Positions 1 through 13,227 are shown, counted from the first letter of the stretch. The stretch is DNA of 64,000 nt from Linum tenue (GCA_946122785.1 CAMGYJ010000005.1:60648200-60712199), one strand, 5' to 3'. Notes: generated by a model not told the origin, from the sequence alone. Numbers and translations: made by a program.

Positions 1-298
1 TTTCCTAGAACCGAACCTTCATCGGGTTTGTGAGTCATCTGGGGGTTTTTGCGAGCTTGATCTTCCCCGGCCTGCTTCGATTTTTCTTGCGCCGCTGTTG
101 GAATCAGAGTCGTGGCTTTAGCCGGCCCATCGTGTCCTTTCTTGGGTATCTCCTTTCACGGCTCTGAACCGGAGTTTTGTTTTCTTGATGCACGGCTTTT
201 GGAGACTCCTCTTGGTCCTCGTTCGTTGTCCCTTCGTCATTCTCAGTATGGAGGGCTTGGAAGCGTGATCCCGAGGTATTGTACTCAAACGGAGTTCC

Positions 299-1471
299 TT
301 ATTTCGCAGGAGATGACGGAGCAAGACGTGATTGATTGGGTGCGGCAGGTTTTTCATTGCGTGGTTTGCGCTTTACGATCATCCACTCACCATAAATTTT
401 TTCCGGTTGTGGTGCCTCTGTCTCTTTGGGAGTGACCACCGTCTCATCCTCCATGGGTTCAGCTGGCTTAGAGCACTGACAAGAGCCGTAGGTTTCATAT
501 TTCCCACACTGTAGGTAGATCCGCTCGAGTCCCTCATATTGTATGAAATATTTTTTCCCGTCAATCCGGAAATGCGAAAGAAGTGGCTTGGTTAGGTCTA
601 CCTGAACGCACACCCTAGCATAATCACTTCGAGCACCTGTACGGGTTGCCTGGTCAACCCTGATCGGCTTCCCAATTCGACGTCCAATTTTCATAACAGC
701 CTCGGGATGAAAAAAGTGTATCGGAATCTCGAGGAGGCGTGCCCAAACAAGAGTCGATGAGATTTCATGTTCATATGGGTTGAAGTGTCTATCCCACATA
801 TGCACCATCAAGTAGTTCTCTCCCATCATCCAAGGTCCCCCTGTTAGTGCACGTTCGTAGTCGATACCACTTGTGAACCGAACTAGAAAGTAACCCTTCT
901 TCGCTGACGTCACCTGAATACCGCCAGCCTTAGCCCAGATCGAGTTCAGTCATTTAGAGATGGAGGTACACGATGTTGAGCGTCCCAGTACCTTAACTAC
1001 AAGAGCTGATCTCCACGGGCGAAAGTATTGTCGCTCTTCCGCTGCGGAGAACGGAATCGGCGGGCACAGCGGGTCGTCCTCTTCCTCGTGTTCAGCTTCA
1101 CGGCCATCCTCTCTCGTGGCGGCTGCTATATTTTTCGAGTCGGAGTCAGCAACATACCACTCATCAGTCTTCGCGGGATCGCCAAACAAGCGACGCGCTA
1201 CTCCCATTCCATGGCTCCATGCAGAGGCTTTGGGGCTCTGAGTTAAAGACGATATCGGATCTTTGGCGGCAGGTTTCATGTTTATGTCATTAGGGCTTTC
1301 ATCGGAGGTATCATCAACCATGGTCGGCTTAGCTCTCTTCTTCGTTTGTTGTGCTTCCCTATCACCCTTCGGATTCGGGGAAGATGATTCAGTTGGAGGT
1401 CGTCTTTGGCCTGAGAGGAGATCAGCTGAGTTGCTTCCCCCTCCGGCCGACGGTTCCGACACCGCCGCCAT
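299..1471 (-). pseudogene. LINE ORF1 (DUF4283 / zinc-knuckle protein), broken
   Basis: This is the nucleic-acid-binding ORF1 of a plant L1-type LINE, read right to left. The chosen ATG (1469-1471) begins MAAVSEPS; the same frame is open upstream to 1615. A charged, low-complexity N-terminus leads to the DUF4283 start (FRPWRSALVVKVLGR). A TGA at 950-952 interrupts the frame, which then continues without shift through GYFLVRF, PWMMGENYLMVHMW and a zinc-knuckle-like stretch with LQCGKYETYGSC, where the first Cys pair is imperfect. The frame stops at 299. More ORF1-like sequence continues in other frames to position 1, so the rest of the element lies outside the window. The one internal stop could be a C-to-T change of an Arg codon. 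Family assignment is confident; function is inferred from DUF4283 LINE proteins. Confidence 0.8.
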
Positions 1472-1615
1472 GGAGGCGAGTGGAACGGCGTAACCTTTCC
1501 TAATTTCTCGGAGCAAAAACCCTTGAAAAGGAACCGAATCCATCACACAGTTTTCTAGAATACTCCCAACATAGTTTATTGAGATAAACCCGTTTTGTGA
1601 GTAAAACGTTATCAT

Positions 1616-2330
1616 CTCTAAATTATTTTTCCTCCATCACAATTCATTACATAATTAATGAAGGTGAATTAATTAGGAAAAAAATTCAATTAAATCCATT
1701 TTTTGTTATAAAAAGTGAATTAGACAATATTATCCCAAAAATATCGTATTAACCGTAATTTTACGGTAACTTAAATTCCAATCAAACGGTAACTCCAAAA
1801 ACCTCCCAAAAATAACAGAACATCCATTTATCATCCTAAAATAGGTATGTCCAGTTTTAATCTTTCTCAACAACTCAAAACCATGAAAATAGTATTACAT
1901 TCGGTCTTTATCGCAAATCTCTTATTAAGCTCATTTTTACCATTTTAAAGATTAAAACTCCACCAACAGTCTGATTTATTATTTTAACAACAAAAAAAAT
2001 TTAACAAGCTCAACTGCCATTTTTAAGTCACCAAAATCATGAAGATAAATAAAACCGATCTTTTCATAAAATTCACCGTTATGCAGTTTTTGACTCGAAA
2101 AACATTTTCAAGTGAAATCTTCTTATAAATATGCCTCAACATCATTTTAGACAACAAAAATATCTTTTATAATTTTTAAACTCAATAAAATCAACTATCC
2201 ATTTTTACGGTGAAACTTGTCAAAAATCGATATTTACACCGTAAAATCCATAATGATCAAGAACAATCACCAAATCATCATATCAGCAACCAAGTCATCA
2301 CCCATATTGACGATATCAAGTCGCGAATTA
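1616..2330. other. AT-rich stretch without a gene
   Basis: No open frame of note and no clear terminal repeats. It may be decayed LTR or LINE flank; I see nothing that decides. Confidence 0.5.
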
Positions 2331-3347
2331 ATTTCTGAAATTCCAATAATTGGCTCCTAAAACTCCTCCTCGTTACCATAATCCTGTAGCCGCAAACGGT
2401 TTGTCGTTTCGACGTCAAATGAAGAAACTGCGAGTCGAATACGATTAGTATGGAAAATTACCAAATAGTACCCAATATTTTCAACAGTTAGAAACAAATC
2501 TAGAACTTGTTAATTGTACAATTATACGTACAAACTTTCGAACCACGTTTCTCCCTCGTTTGAGCTCGGAATTCAATTTCGTCGACTCCGTGATGCTCCT
2601 GGAGACGAGCTCTATGCATCGATACAAAGCCTAGGAATTATCGTCGCAGTTGACGATGCCGACGGAGGGATTGACGATGACCCTTTGACAAACCTCTTAC
2701 AGCATCGAAACTTATTTTTGACTCCACCGATCGAATTATAGGGATCCTATTACCTAAACCGGACCCTAAGATGATTCGGTTTCCCTCTTCTTCCCTTTCT
2801 TTCCCTTTTCTTTCCTCTTGGTGACTACTTGTGGAAAACAGAGGAAGAATCGTTCCTCTTCCTATATGTTGTCCCAAGCTGCCTCTCCCCTGTTTTAATC
2901 ACACCACGGTAAAACTAAATCCCTAAGGGACGCCTTTTATCTTGAAGGGATGTTTTAATGATAAAAATCTATTTCCAACCTCGGGCGCCGATTGAGAGAT
3001 ACATATCCGGAGCTCGATATGTCCTAAAAGAGTTTGACGCTGGGTGTCGTTGGCTCTTCAGTTGAACGGTGACATAGAAGGTTTAGTCTGTCTGGTTGTG
3101 TACAGAGGTCAGAGAGGACGTAACCATTTATCATTAATAGAACCAGAGAGAATTTGAAAACGAATATGCGTGTAACCGAGCGACTAAGTTTTCGGTTAAT
3201 GAGTAATAGGCCAATGCTTTGGTTATTATTATTATTGTTTACCGTTACATCCTTTTTCCGTCACGACATGAGTCTCGGTTGTGAATTCGTAGAAGGAATA
3301 TATTTTTTCTTTTTAATTTTGTTTAGTTTGGGATGTTACAAATCTCC
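2330..3347 (-). mobile_element. Partial Ty3/gypsy LTR, minus orientation
   Basis: Read on the minus strand, the LTR begins at 3347 with TGTAACATCCC, directly after a purine-rich tract (agagggggagattt) that looks like a polypurine tract. The start matches the two gypsy LTRs at 17798 and 26604. Around 2370-2425 it also resembles the reverse complement of the Tekay-like LTR near 25690-25745 (cctgta..cgcaaacgg, gtcgtttcgacgtcaaa). I could not find the far LTR end, so the copy looks truncated near 2300. It is either a decayed 3' LTR whose internal region lies to the right, or a fragment. Confidence 0.6.
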
Positions 3348-3378
3348 CCCTCTGAAACACCTCATTTTTAGCCATATT

Positions 3379-3530
3379 AGTCATCAAAATGACTCATATA
3401 ATATGGTGATGATTCATTCTCAGAACCAAAATTCTACACCTCATGGTTAAACAAATGAGTCATCAAAATGACTCATCTAATATCGTGACGATTCATTCTC
3501 AAATGAATCTAAATTCAGCATCTCATGGTT
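3379..3530. repeat. Diverged direct duplication, about 70 bp unit
   Basis: The block starting agtcatcaaaatgactcat at 3379 recurs at 3458; both copies end in tcatggtt. They sit just outside the LTR in presumed internal retroelement DNA. Confidence 0.7.
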
Positions 3531-5118
3531 ATAATCTGGAAAATAATGATAATTATAATCCACCTCATCCTTATTACCATGTCGTACTTATTTACACCTT
3601 GTGCTTGATAAAACATCGTGCCAATTGACACCTTGTGCTAATTGACACCCCGTGCTTAATTAAATAAAAATTATTTTAATTCACAACCAATGCAATTTTA
3701 TCTCCCTAGTTTAAATGCTCAAACCATTAAACTGTACACTTTATTCCATAGCCAACAAGCTTTGACTATTTGATTGATCCAAACAAAAACCTTTGTATGT
3801 GATCCTATAGGTTCTTGTCACGTTGGAATTGACTGTAACATTTAGAATCATAAACAATGAGTGGTGTCTAGCAATGCATCATTGCTACCCAAGTGAACAA
3901 GAAGTTAGGGTGATCCAAATAACCTTTCAATATGATCACTATCACATAATCTTTGTGATCTTAACAAATGTTGTGTCCTTTCGTTATGACACCCGGATAA
4001 ACCACGAGGCACAGATAAGTGTCAACCTCATATAGTGAATCCGCTTTACTTGATATAGAGAATACATAATGTGACGAATATTGATATCAACATATCAATC
4101 ATCTGAGTATGCATACATTCCTTAGTCTCACTTCATCAAGGGACCCAAGGATATCTCTCCAGCACAACTCGGAGTAACGAATCCCATCTTTGTCTATGCA
4201 AGGCTAACTACATAATGAGTAAAGCATCCAATAACCACTTTGACTCACCCAATTAAGGACGTGATTAGATGAGGTATCAAAGTACACAAGCCACCATATA
4301 ATAGTCCTCATAACCTAAAGTCAAAGGATAACATTTTCGATGATTACCTGAAACACACTTATGATACAATTGTATAATCTCTGAAAGTCCTCTTTGGTTG
4401 GGTATATCCAGAATACGACTTCTCTAACTTGTAACTCACACGTGTATGCCTTAACTTTGTAAGCATCTACACATGCACTAGTCTCAAATGTATAAGAGCT
4501 TACCACGTTCTTGCTAATATACTTGACTAGAGATGTTTAAGAATTCACATCCATTATAAAATATTCTATGGTAATTATTGTGTTTGTTAAAAGCACATTT
4601 TATAAAAGTACAATATTTGAACAAAGCCTCAAAATATCTTACAAGATACAAAACCATAACACGAGTGTCTAAAGCACATACACAAAATATGAATGGCTTT
4701 TGTGCACCACACTAACACCATATTGGCCAACAAGAACAAGTTTGGGGGATTAGTCTTTGCCACACTTAGTGGTGAATTCTCCACCCCTCAATCTTAGTGT
4801 TGAATTCTCCCCTTTGGAAAGCAATTCCAAAGCTGAAAACAAAGCCATTGGGAAAAACCAATCTGAACCTCACCAAATTTTCATGAGCACGCGACCAAAA
4901 CCTCAATTCTACCAAGCCTTGGTGCCTTGAATGTCAGGAGGATCGAAGCTGGAAGATGGAATTGAAGTTTCCCACCAACCAGAAAATGAAGTCCTAGCCA
5001 CCTATTCAGGGCCAGAAACGGCGGCCAAATTGTCGATTTGTGGGCCTCCAAAACAGATCCCATAACTAGAGCCTTCCAGGATCAACAAGCAGAACCCAAA
5101 GTTATCTGGGCAACAAGG
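3531..5118. other. Retroelement-like non-coding stretch
   Basis: No convincing gene. The segment around 3850-3930 (gagtggtgtctagc .. gttagggtgatcc) has a diverged counterpart near 5980-6030, suggesting remnants of one repeat family on both sides of the segment at 5119-5660. Confidence 0.4.
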
Positions 5119-5660
5119 CTCTGCTAAGGGAAACAAGGATGGACATCACCTATTCTTATATATCTCACCCTATTGTCTACGAGCTCTTCCAAACCTTGTT
5201 TTGGGGCAAGAAGCAACCTAATAGGATATCTATCGAGGAAAACTCTACCTATGGCTTAAGACTAGACAAAGCAGCCACGTATTTGATTGATAAATTAACT
5301 CGAATCACCCCATTTCACGAAGAACGATCTCAATATTCTTTTCTCACTCGAAAAGAATCATTTTTCTACTTGCAAAAGAAGACCGAGAACAATCCTATAC
5401 CTCATAAGGAAAAATAGTTCTCTCTAACAACGGTATGTGCCCCTTCGGCTCTGCCGCTCTGGGAAGAATGAAACTTTTTCTACCACAAAAGGAGGAGGTC
5501 AAAACCATTAGAAAAGAGACCAAGACACCTGATCCTCCCTTAGAAAGAATCGGCGGCCCTAGCAGCCAGAATCCCGTATAATCCGGCGGCAGGGGTGCCT
5601 TTCTCTCTGAGCCCATCGAATTACCTCCTCTCAATGATTGGGGTAGAGTATGATCAGTGG
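5119..5660 (+). other. Unrecognised ORF segment, possibly organelle-derived
   Basis: A 92-codon open frame (5139-5417, starting MDITYSYISHP) reads like real protein, with phrases such as YGLRLDKAATYLIDKLTRI, but I do not recognise the family. The downstream sequence (gccccttcggctctgccgctctggg) has the flavour of plant mitochondrial intergenic DNA. A mitochondrial insertion in the nucleus is the best guess and weakly held; a retroelement fragment is the alternative. Confidence 0.25.
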
Positions 5661-6957
5661 TGCCTCATTGGTTGTGTGACTAAAATACATTGGCCATGCC
5701 TAGCTCAAAGGCATTAAAGAGAGAGCGTTTCATGGGAGGTAACCCATGTCTGGTGTCCAACTTAAATACACTAAATAAAATTATTTATGAGAGATCTCTC
5801 GGTTTCAATTTCGGCACTCTCATGAAGTAGCATATCATCAATAAAGTTGGTTTGTCCTACCTTTATGGGTCATACCTAGTAACACAAATCATGGAATCAT
5901 GCCAAGATGACATCATCCAAATGCTTCTGCAAGTAAAGGTGATCCTAAACCCTCATAATCTACTAATTTCACTTCAAATGAACGAGTGGTGCAACCCTTC
6001 GTGTTTTCCTATCTCAAATGGAGTTAGGGTGATACTTAGAAAAGGGGTATTGTCCTAACGGTAGACCTCAATGTGGAGAAATATTTTGCTACAACCATTC
6101 TCCATTTTACCACCATTTCCCCCATCTTCGACTATGAATGCTTTCCTAGGATCGTCCCTATGTTGACTATTGCAAGACCTTTGTTTGCTTACTCTATCGC
6201 CATTATCGGATTTTCACCCACAACACCCAACTCGTTTTCTTCCTCTTACTGGTTGATTTTAATCAATTGAGGCATATGTTTTGAGTCATTTGAATCATGA
6301 TCAAGCTCTCTTGACTTCTACTTTAAGCTATGATAGAATCTTATTAGGTTGATAGAGCTTCTTCAATTGATAGTAGTGAATTGATTGTACGAAAGTCAGT
6401 CAATTCACTGCTTTGTACTGGAATTCGTTCCAAGTAGTGGATATTTATGTGAATCGCCTTAGCAGTTTATCCCGGTGAAGGCTAGTCGTCTGTCAGGTAT
6501 TCTGTCTAAGACTACTTGGTCAGCTTAAGATATTCCAAGCTATTTCGGATCTTTCGTAGTCTAATCAATAGTAAAAGAACCAAAAGAAATTACAACTTGG
6601 ATCTAATTAAAAAGCTTGGGGGACTCATTCCCGAGCGACTCTTCTCTTGCTTTAGAAAATCGAACAACTTGCTGTTTTTTTTTTCTGTTTTAGTTTAAAT
6701 TTCCATCTCACTCAACTTTTCCTGCTAGATAATAGAATTTCACGAAGTAGGCAGTACATCTAGGCCCCGGGTTGATGTTTATTACTTGTCCCACCATACC
6801 GCATTTTCATACTACGATTGCACTTGGTCGCAATTTGGTGTTGTGTTTTAACGAGTCAATCCTCATTGGGCTGGACGGCTCTGCTGATTTGCAGAGTCGG
6901 CAAATTCGCCAACCATAATTGTTCTTTTTTTTTTTTTTTTTGGTTCTTTTGAGTACC
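5661..6957. other. No recognisable gene
   Basis: Only short open frames. The part near 6480-6700 again has mitochondrial-like wording but no identifiable gene. A T-run at 6926-6943 ends the segment. Confidence 0.4.
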
Positions 6958-7245
6958 CTACTTTGATATTTCATTCACCTCCGTCAGATCTACATCTTTT
7001 TTCATTCCTCTTTCTACTCCTGATGGAGTAATAACTTTGCTTTCCACTTCCTGAATCTTCCTACACCACTTCCCTTGTTTCTTCTCTTCTTTCCATTGAA
7101 GACTCTCACTAGCCTCATGAGAATTGGTCACAATAATTATTTTTTTCTGAGTTGCAGTGGACTCTACCCCAACAGAATCGGTTTCCCTCCCATCTGTCTT
7201 TTTTAATTGTTCGTGAGACGGGATGGAACCATTCTGAAGAGCCAT
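6958..7245 (-). other. 95-codon hydrophilic open frame, unrecognised
   Basis: Begins MALQNGSIPSHEQLKK and is Lys/Glu-rich. It resembles the variable C-terminal tail of plant LINE ORF1 proteins, but no zinc knuckle or DUF4283 core is present, so this is only a suggestion. Confidence 0.2.
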
Positions 7246-7249
7246 CTTA

Positions 7250-8610
7250 CTATTCCATATGCTTTCTAACTATTGCTTTGTTTCATAATGCTCTTCATGT
7301 ACCTTACCATTGTCATGCATTTACTACAACTTCTCGGTCTGTTAGGGCTTCTTTTGTTGCTAGGAAAGGGGTGATCTGCATAGCCACCTCATGTGCTACT
7401 TTTCCAGTTTCTTCCAGCCATCCCCCAAGCTTAGAACATAGTTTAGTCCATATTCATTTTGTTATGTTCTATCAGTGATAATATCGTGATATGACAGTGA
7501 TAAGATGATGAGAAAAAATATTCTCCAAAAAATATCGAAATGGATACCATCTTGTAGATTCTAGTGTAAAATTTTTTCAAATCCCATCTAAAACAAATGA
7601 GTTAAGGTTCGTTTAAATTTTGTCAGAGATTTGAAAAGTACTTTAACATTCATCTGGGAATGACCAACCCAAAATCCGTTCAGCTGCCTCAAATATCTAG
7701 TCAGCTCTCCTCTTACCATTATTTCCCTTCTTATCCCTATATGATATGAACCAATAGATCTTCTTGCCTTCCCAAACGACTACCAAACTTAAAGATCTTT
7801 ACCTATAACTTGCGTCTTAAAATATTGACTTCGTGACCAAATCATTTAGTCGGTAAGAAGGGAACAATTGGTTGGTTTTTATAATATTTGACAAATTTTG
7901 TAGTTTTTTCTTAACGATTTAGACGGAGTTTTTATGACCTACTACATTGATCACAAAAAGGTTTATTTTGTGACCAATTCCACTTCTCTTCACAAATGCT
8001 TTGTGTATTGTGACAAAAGCTTCGAAAAAATGGTTTTCCTAATAGGGCGAATGTGACCAAAGCTTCAACTAAAAATATTTTGTTACTAATAGGTTTTGCG
8101 ACCAAAGTGTGGAATCTAGAGACTATTTTGTCCAGTCACAAAAATCCATTTTTTGTAGTTATAGACTTGTAGTGTCATCTGATGGACTAGTGGCTTTTAA
8201 TTCTTTTTCCTTATATACTTTTTTCTTAATTCTTTTGGCACAAAATTCTATTAAGTTAGAGATCACGTTATCATTGATTGAGATTTTGGCCAAACTAAAT
8301 AATAGAACTAACGGATAAAAAAATTTCATTACACAATTGTCAAATTGAAAAGTATGGAATAGAAATGACAATTTTTCTTAAAGTTGGGATTAATTGTGAT
8401 ATTAGTCCATCTTTTTTTGGCATTTGGAAAAACAATTGCAGTGATGCTTTGATATGAAAATCAAAATGTCACATATTTTTTATAATTATGTCTAAAAATT
8501 GATCAACCTTATCTGACATATGACCCATGCAAATATGACAAGACCCATACATATCCATTGTTATTCATATTTCTATTCCTATTTCCAACTAGATAACCAC
8601 ATCATTTTAT
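7250..8610. other. Non-coding; possible decayed CACTA-type end near 8160
   Basis: No gene. From about 7860 to 8160 there are repeated 'gtgaccaa'-type motifs, ending in cattttttgtagtt. This resembles the inverted CACTACAAAAAA terminus of CACTA transposons with their subterminal repeats. The partner terminus was not found. Confidence 0.25.
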
Positions 8611-9579
8611 GGGGAAAAATTCTAAAATACACATGTTTTAAAAACAAAATTCCAAAATACACACGTTATAAAAAAATTTCCAAAATACACATGTTTGGGC
8701 ATCACCGTTGTTGTCAACCACAGTGAATGCATTCACCGCGGCAGACCAAAGCGGTGAATGTCTGACTTAACACCGAAACTTCAAACAGACGTAACTTTGC
8801 GCTCGATTATCAGATTATAGCGAAATTTTTTTTATTCCACATAACTTTTCAAGATCTTTCAATCTGCAACAAGCTTTCGTCCCAAAAAAATTCGTTTGCT
8901 ACCCCGAACGAGCAATTTTTCGATTTTGACAAACTTTGGAAGACCATAACTTTGTGCTACACAATCCGAATGTCATAAAACTTTTTTTTATTTCACATAA
9001 CTTTTGAAGGACTACAACTTTGATTATAACCATAATTTTGGAAAGTATGTGGATTTGTGAAAAGTAAAGGCAAAGTTATTGCCAAAATCCCGTATACCCA
9101 AAAATATTTCTTTTTAAAAACTTATTTCCAATTAAAAGTTGTATTTCTTAAAAAGTTATGCGCAATCAGAAAAAACTTTACGAAGTTCGGATTGAGGAGC
9201 TAAAAGTTATGGCCTTCCAAAGTTTAGCAACATCGAAAAATTGCTCGTTAAGGGTAACAAACGACATTTTTTTGAGATTAAGTTTTTTTTTTAGATTTAA
9301 AGATCTTGAAAAGTTATATGGAATCAAAAAATAATTTGCGGAAATCGGATAATCGAGCGCAAAATTATGTTTGTTTGAAGTTTCAGTGCTACGTCAGGGA
9401 TTCACCGCAGCCGTCAACCGCGGTGATGCATTCACCGCTTTGGTCTACCGTGGTGAATGCATTCACTGCGATTGACCACAGCGGTGATGTCCAAACATGT
9501 GTATTTTGGGAATTGTTTTTATAACGTGTGTATTTTGGAAGTTTTTTCTAAAAACATGTGTATTTTAGGATTTCGCCCC
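8611..9579. mobile_element. Long foldback transposon (about 970 bp, almost all inverted repeat)
   Basis: The left arm starts ggggaaaaattctaaaatac; the right arm ends with its reverse complement. Pairing continues nearly to the middle: aacgagcaatttttcgat at about 8927 pairs with atcgaaaaattgctcgtt at about 9232, with the axis near 9080. ATTTTAT (8604-8610 and 9580-9586) flanks the element, or CATTTTAT if one terminal C belongs to the target. Each arm starts with three related units ending acacatgtt or acacgtt, followed by a block rich in caccgcgg/gcattcacc. No coding capacity. It lies about 485 bp upstream of the PP2C start codon. The superfamily is uncertain: Mutator-like or hAT-like by duplication length. 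Confidence 0.85.
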
Positions 9580-9837
9580 ATTTTATGAGAGAAGAATAAG
9601 ACTTGGAGACAAAACACAGAAAAACAAAGGACACGCATGTCGTTTTCCATTCATAGAACGAAAATTATGGAGCAGTTGAATTAGTGAAGCTATCCTCCTA
9701 AGATCGACAATTCACCCTTTCCATTCTCAAATAACCTTCAAAACGTTAATCCCGTGTACTCTATTTATTTCCGGTATAGTCTTATTTTTGTCAACCACTC
9801 TAAAAACAAAATAATAATAGAAAAATCTCTTAATTTG

Positions 9838-9848
9838 TATATATATAA
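9838..9848 (+). promoter_or_regulatory. Probable TATA box of the PP2C gene
   Basis: A tatatataaa run about 220 bp upstream of the start codon. If it is used, transcription would begin near 9870, so the ATG at 9852 would not be in the mRNA while the ATG at 9948 would be. Confidence 0.45.
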
Positions 9849-9947
9849 ACCATGGCGTTCAGCAATTTCCGGCTTTGCTACTTTGCTCTCCATTTGCTAA
9901 ATTTGTAAACCATCCAATTTCTCCTCTGTTTGCTGTCGCCCTTCCCA

Positions 9948-10004
9948 ATGGGGGGCGCGACATCGTTTCCATCGGCCAGCCTCATGTTTTATCAAGGAAA
10001 ATAG
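9948..10004 (+). promoter_or_regulatory. Upstream ORF in the PP2C leader
   Basis: An 18-codon ORF (MGGATSFPSASLMFYQGK) that starts and ends before the main ATG at 10065. It could reduce translation of the phosphatase; this is inference only. Confidence 0.4.
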
Positions 10005-10064
10005 CAAGAATTTCCATTGAGCTCCTGTTGCTTACTTCTCCCCAGGCTCCACAAAATTTCTGCA

Positions 10065-11862
10065 ATGGGAGCCTGTTGTAGCACCGAGTTCCATTTTGGC
10101 CCTGAAGATGCCGACGACCCCACTGAGCATAAGGAATACGACATTGAGAGCAACGCCGGTGATGATGATGTCTTCTCCGGCGATTATGGGGCCCGCGTTC
10201 GTCTTCATGGGGCCTCCAAATTCATATCCATGTTCACCCAACAGGGGAAGAAAGGGGTCAATCAAGATGCCATGACCGTCTGGGAGGTAGGTCGCCCTAA
10301 TAGTTTCCTGCTATACGACGATTCAAAAAATTTGAGTTATAGGATTTGAGTATTTATGATTGAAATTGCGGGTTTGTTTTTATGTTGTGGTGGGTGTGGC
10401 AGGAATTTATAGGGGATAAAGAGATGACATTTTGCGGGGTGTTTGATGGTCACGGACCTTATGGTCACAAGGTATCAAGGCACGTTAGGGACAATCTACC
10501 ATCAAAACTGTCCACAGGTATCAAATCATCACATCTGAACAACTTCGATAACAGCGACGTTAACCTTAGCAGCGATGGGGATAGTGACCATGATGCCAGC
10601 AAACCAAAAGATGCCAAAAGTTCCTTGCTTTTATCTTCATGGGAAACATGTTTGATGAAATGTTTCAAAGAGATGGACCAGGAACTCAGCCTCGACGCTA
10701 GCATTGATAGCTATTGCAGTGGCGCCACTGGGGTCACCGTAACTAAAAAAGTACAAGTCCTTAATGACCATTATTAATTTATTTTCTCTCATATGATCAA
10801 TTGATCGATTGATCGATTTGTTCATGTCTCAGGGGAGGCACTTGTTGATAGCAAACTTGGGTGATTCCAGAGCGGTTCTTTGCAGCAGAGGAAACAAAAA
10901 CCAGCTGATCCCAATTCAACTCACGGTGGATTTGAAACCCAATGTCCCAAGTAGGTTTCTTCCTCTCTTTGATCTAAATTTCATAATATGGGTATTTGAA
11001 TTGGCGTTTACTTTTAATGATTTCATTAATTCCCTAGGCGAAGCGGAAAGAATCAAGAAGAACAACGGCAGAGTTTTTGCAATGGAAGAGGAGCCGGAGA
11101 TTTTTAGAATATGGATGCCTGATGAAGATTGCCCTGGTCTAGCCATGGCAAGAGCTTTTGGAGATTTCTGCCTCAAAGATTACGGCCTCATCTCGACCCC
11201 TGAAGTCTCCTACAGGAGGCTCACAAACAATGACGAATTCGTCGTTCTAGCCACCGACGGAGTAAGCAAAAAATCCAAAAGTAGAAGCATTCCTTTCATT
11301 ATGTCCTTAATTAATCTTACATTTTTTCATCTCGGTTTGTAATTTACAGATATGGGATGTGTTGACAAACGAGGAGGTGATAAACATAGTTGCATCGGCA
11401 AGGAAGCGATCAATGGCGGCCAAATTACTGGTTAAGTACGCGGTCAATATGTGGAGAACGAGACACCCAGGTTCTAGAATCGATGATTGTGCAGTGGTAT
11501 GCTTGTTCCTAAAGAGCAAAACGATTTTGGCGAGGTCGTTCTCGGAGGTAAGCAGGGTGAGCGCCAACCACACAGAGCTAGCAGAAAACTTCTCGGAAGT
11601 CAGTAGAGCTAGTGTTCATCACTCGGAAATTGCTGCCGTGCCGTTGAAATCCAGAACAGTGAGGCAACACGTGGGGCGTCCGCCGTTGGGACCTGATCAC
11701 ACCAATAACAGCAACAATAGCAACTCAGAGCATGATGGCGGCGGAGTGGAAGCTGATAGCCATGGAATGAGTAGAGCAGACTCGTTCGCAGTGGCGTCTC
11801 CTGCAGGAAACGGGTTGAGCCAGAGGAGAGTGGCGAAATCAATGGAGTCGGTTGAAGCCTAA
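10065..11862 (+). CDS. Protein phosphatase 2C, clade-E-like, N-myristoylated type
   Basis: Metal-dependent Ser/Thr phosphatase. Five exons with GT-AG junctions: 10065-10286, 10403-10750, 10833-10950, 11038-11261 and 11350-11862, giving 474 residues. The start at 10065 gives MGACCS, the Gly2/Cys pattern of N-myristoylated and palmitoylated plant PP2Cs of the PP2C52 group; frames further upstream do not match the family. PP2C motifs in order are GVNQD (Asp68), FCGVFDGHG (Asp89, Gly90), SGATGVTV, LLIANLGDSRAVL, ARAFGDFCLKDYG, VVLATDGIWD (Asp303) and DDCAVVCLFL (Asp349/350). All metal-binding acidic residues are present. After residue 358 a Ser/Asn-rich tail of about 115 residues follows; it is probably regulatory or disordered. 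Acidic substitutions before residue 45 are usual for the group. Membrane attachment and Ser/Thr dephosphorylation are inferred from the family; the physiological substrate cannot be read from sequence. Confidence 0.92.
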
Positions 11863-12162
11863 CCCAAAAAACCAAAATCCCTTTGTTTTGATTTATTTAA
11901 GCCTTTCCCTTTTTTTCTTTCTGAACTTCATTAATTTTCCTCGGATGTTGAGGACGGGCAACGATTTGGCTCCAGGAGATTTATACCTTTTTACAGGAAA
12001 AAAAGAAAAACTTGCGCATCTTTTTTGTGCAATCCACCTTCCTTTTTGGTAAGGTTGCAGTTAGTGAAAGGAAGAAACATTTCCCAAACACTATTATGCA
12101 TTTTCACTCTCCACACCACCAACTGTTTATTTATGGCACAAGAACTTTACATTTGAACTTTG
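11863..12162 (+). other. Downstream region of the PP2C gene
   Basis: T-rich sequence after the stop codon, compatible with a 3' UTR. No clear AATAAA signal was found in the expected position. Confidence 0.4.
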
Positions 12163-12518
<356 letters not shown>

Positions 12519-12564
12519 TTAAACTTGGACTCGCTCATAATATGTTGTGAAAATGACCTTTTCA

Positions 12565-12916
<352 letters not shown>

Positions 12917-13227
12917 TTGCAAAAACCAACAAAAAATGTATATCATCGATTTTTCTTCAAATTCACAAACTGGGTGTTTGAAAGAGTGGAATGGAGTACC
13001 AAGTAAAGGTCGAGGTAATCAAGTTGAAGTTCCTGAAGGTTATTGTTCAACTATGTTCAAACAATTTCGGAGTCAGATCAGTGCGCCTTTCACATTCATA
13101 AACCTTGATTCCATTAGGTTCTACTGTGAGTTAAAAATTTTGGGGATTTAGATTGCAAAATTTTTAGGTACCAAATTTTGGAAGTGACAAACAGATCCTT
13201 CCTCTCAACTCTCGCCTGAATGGCTGC

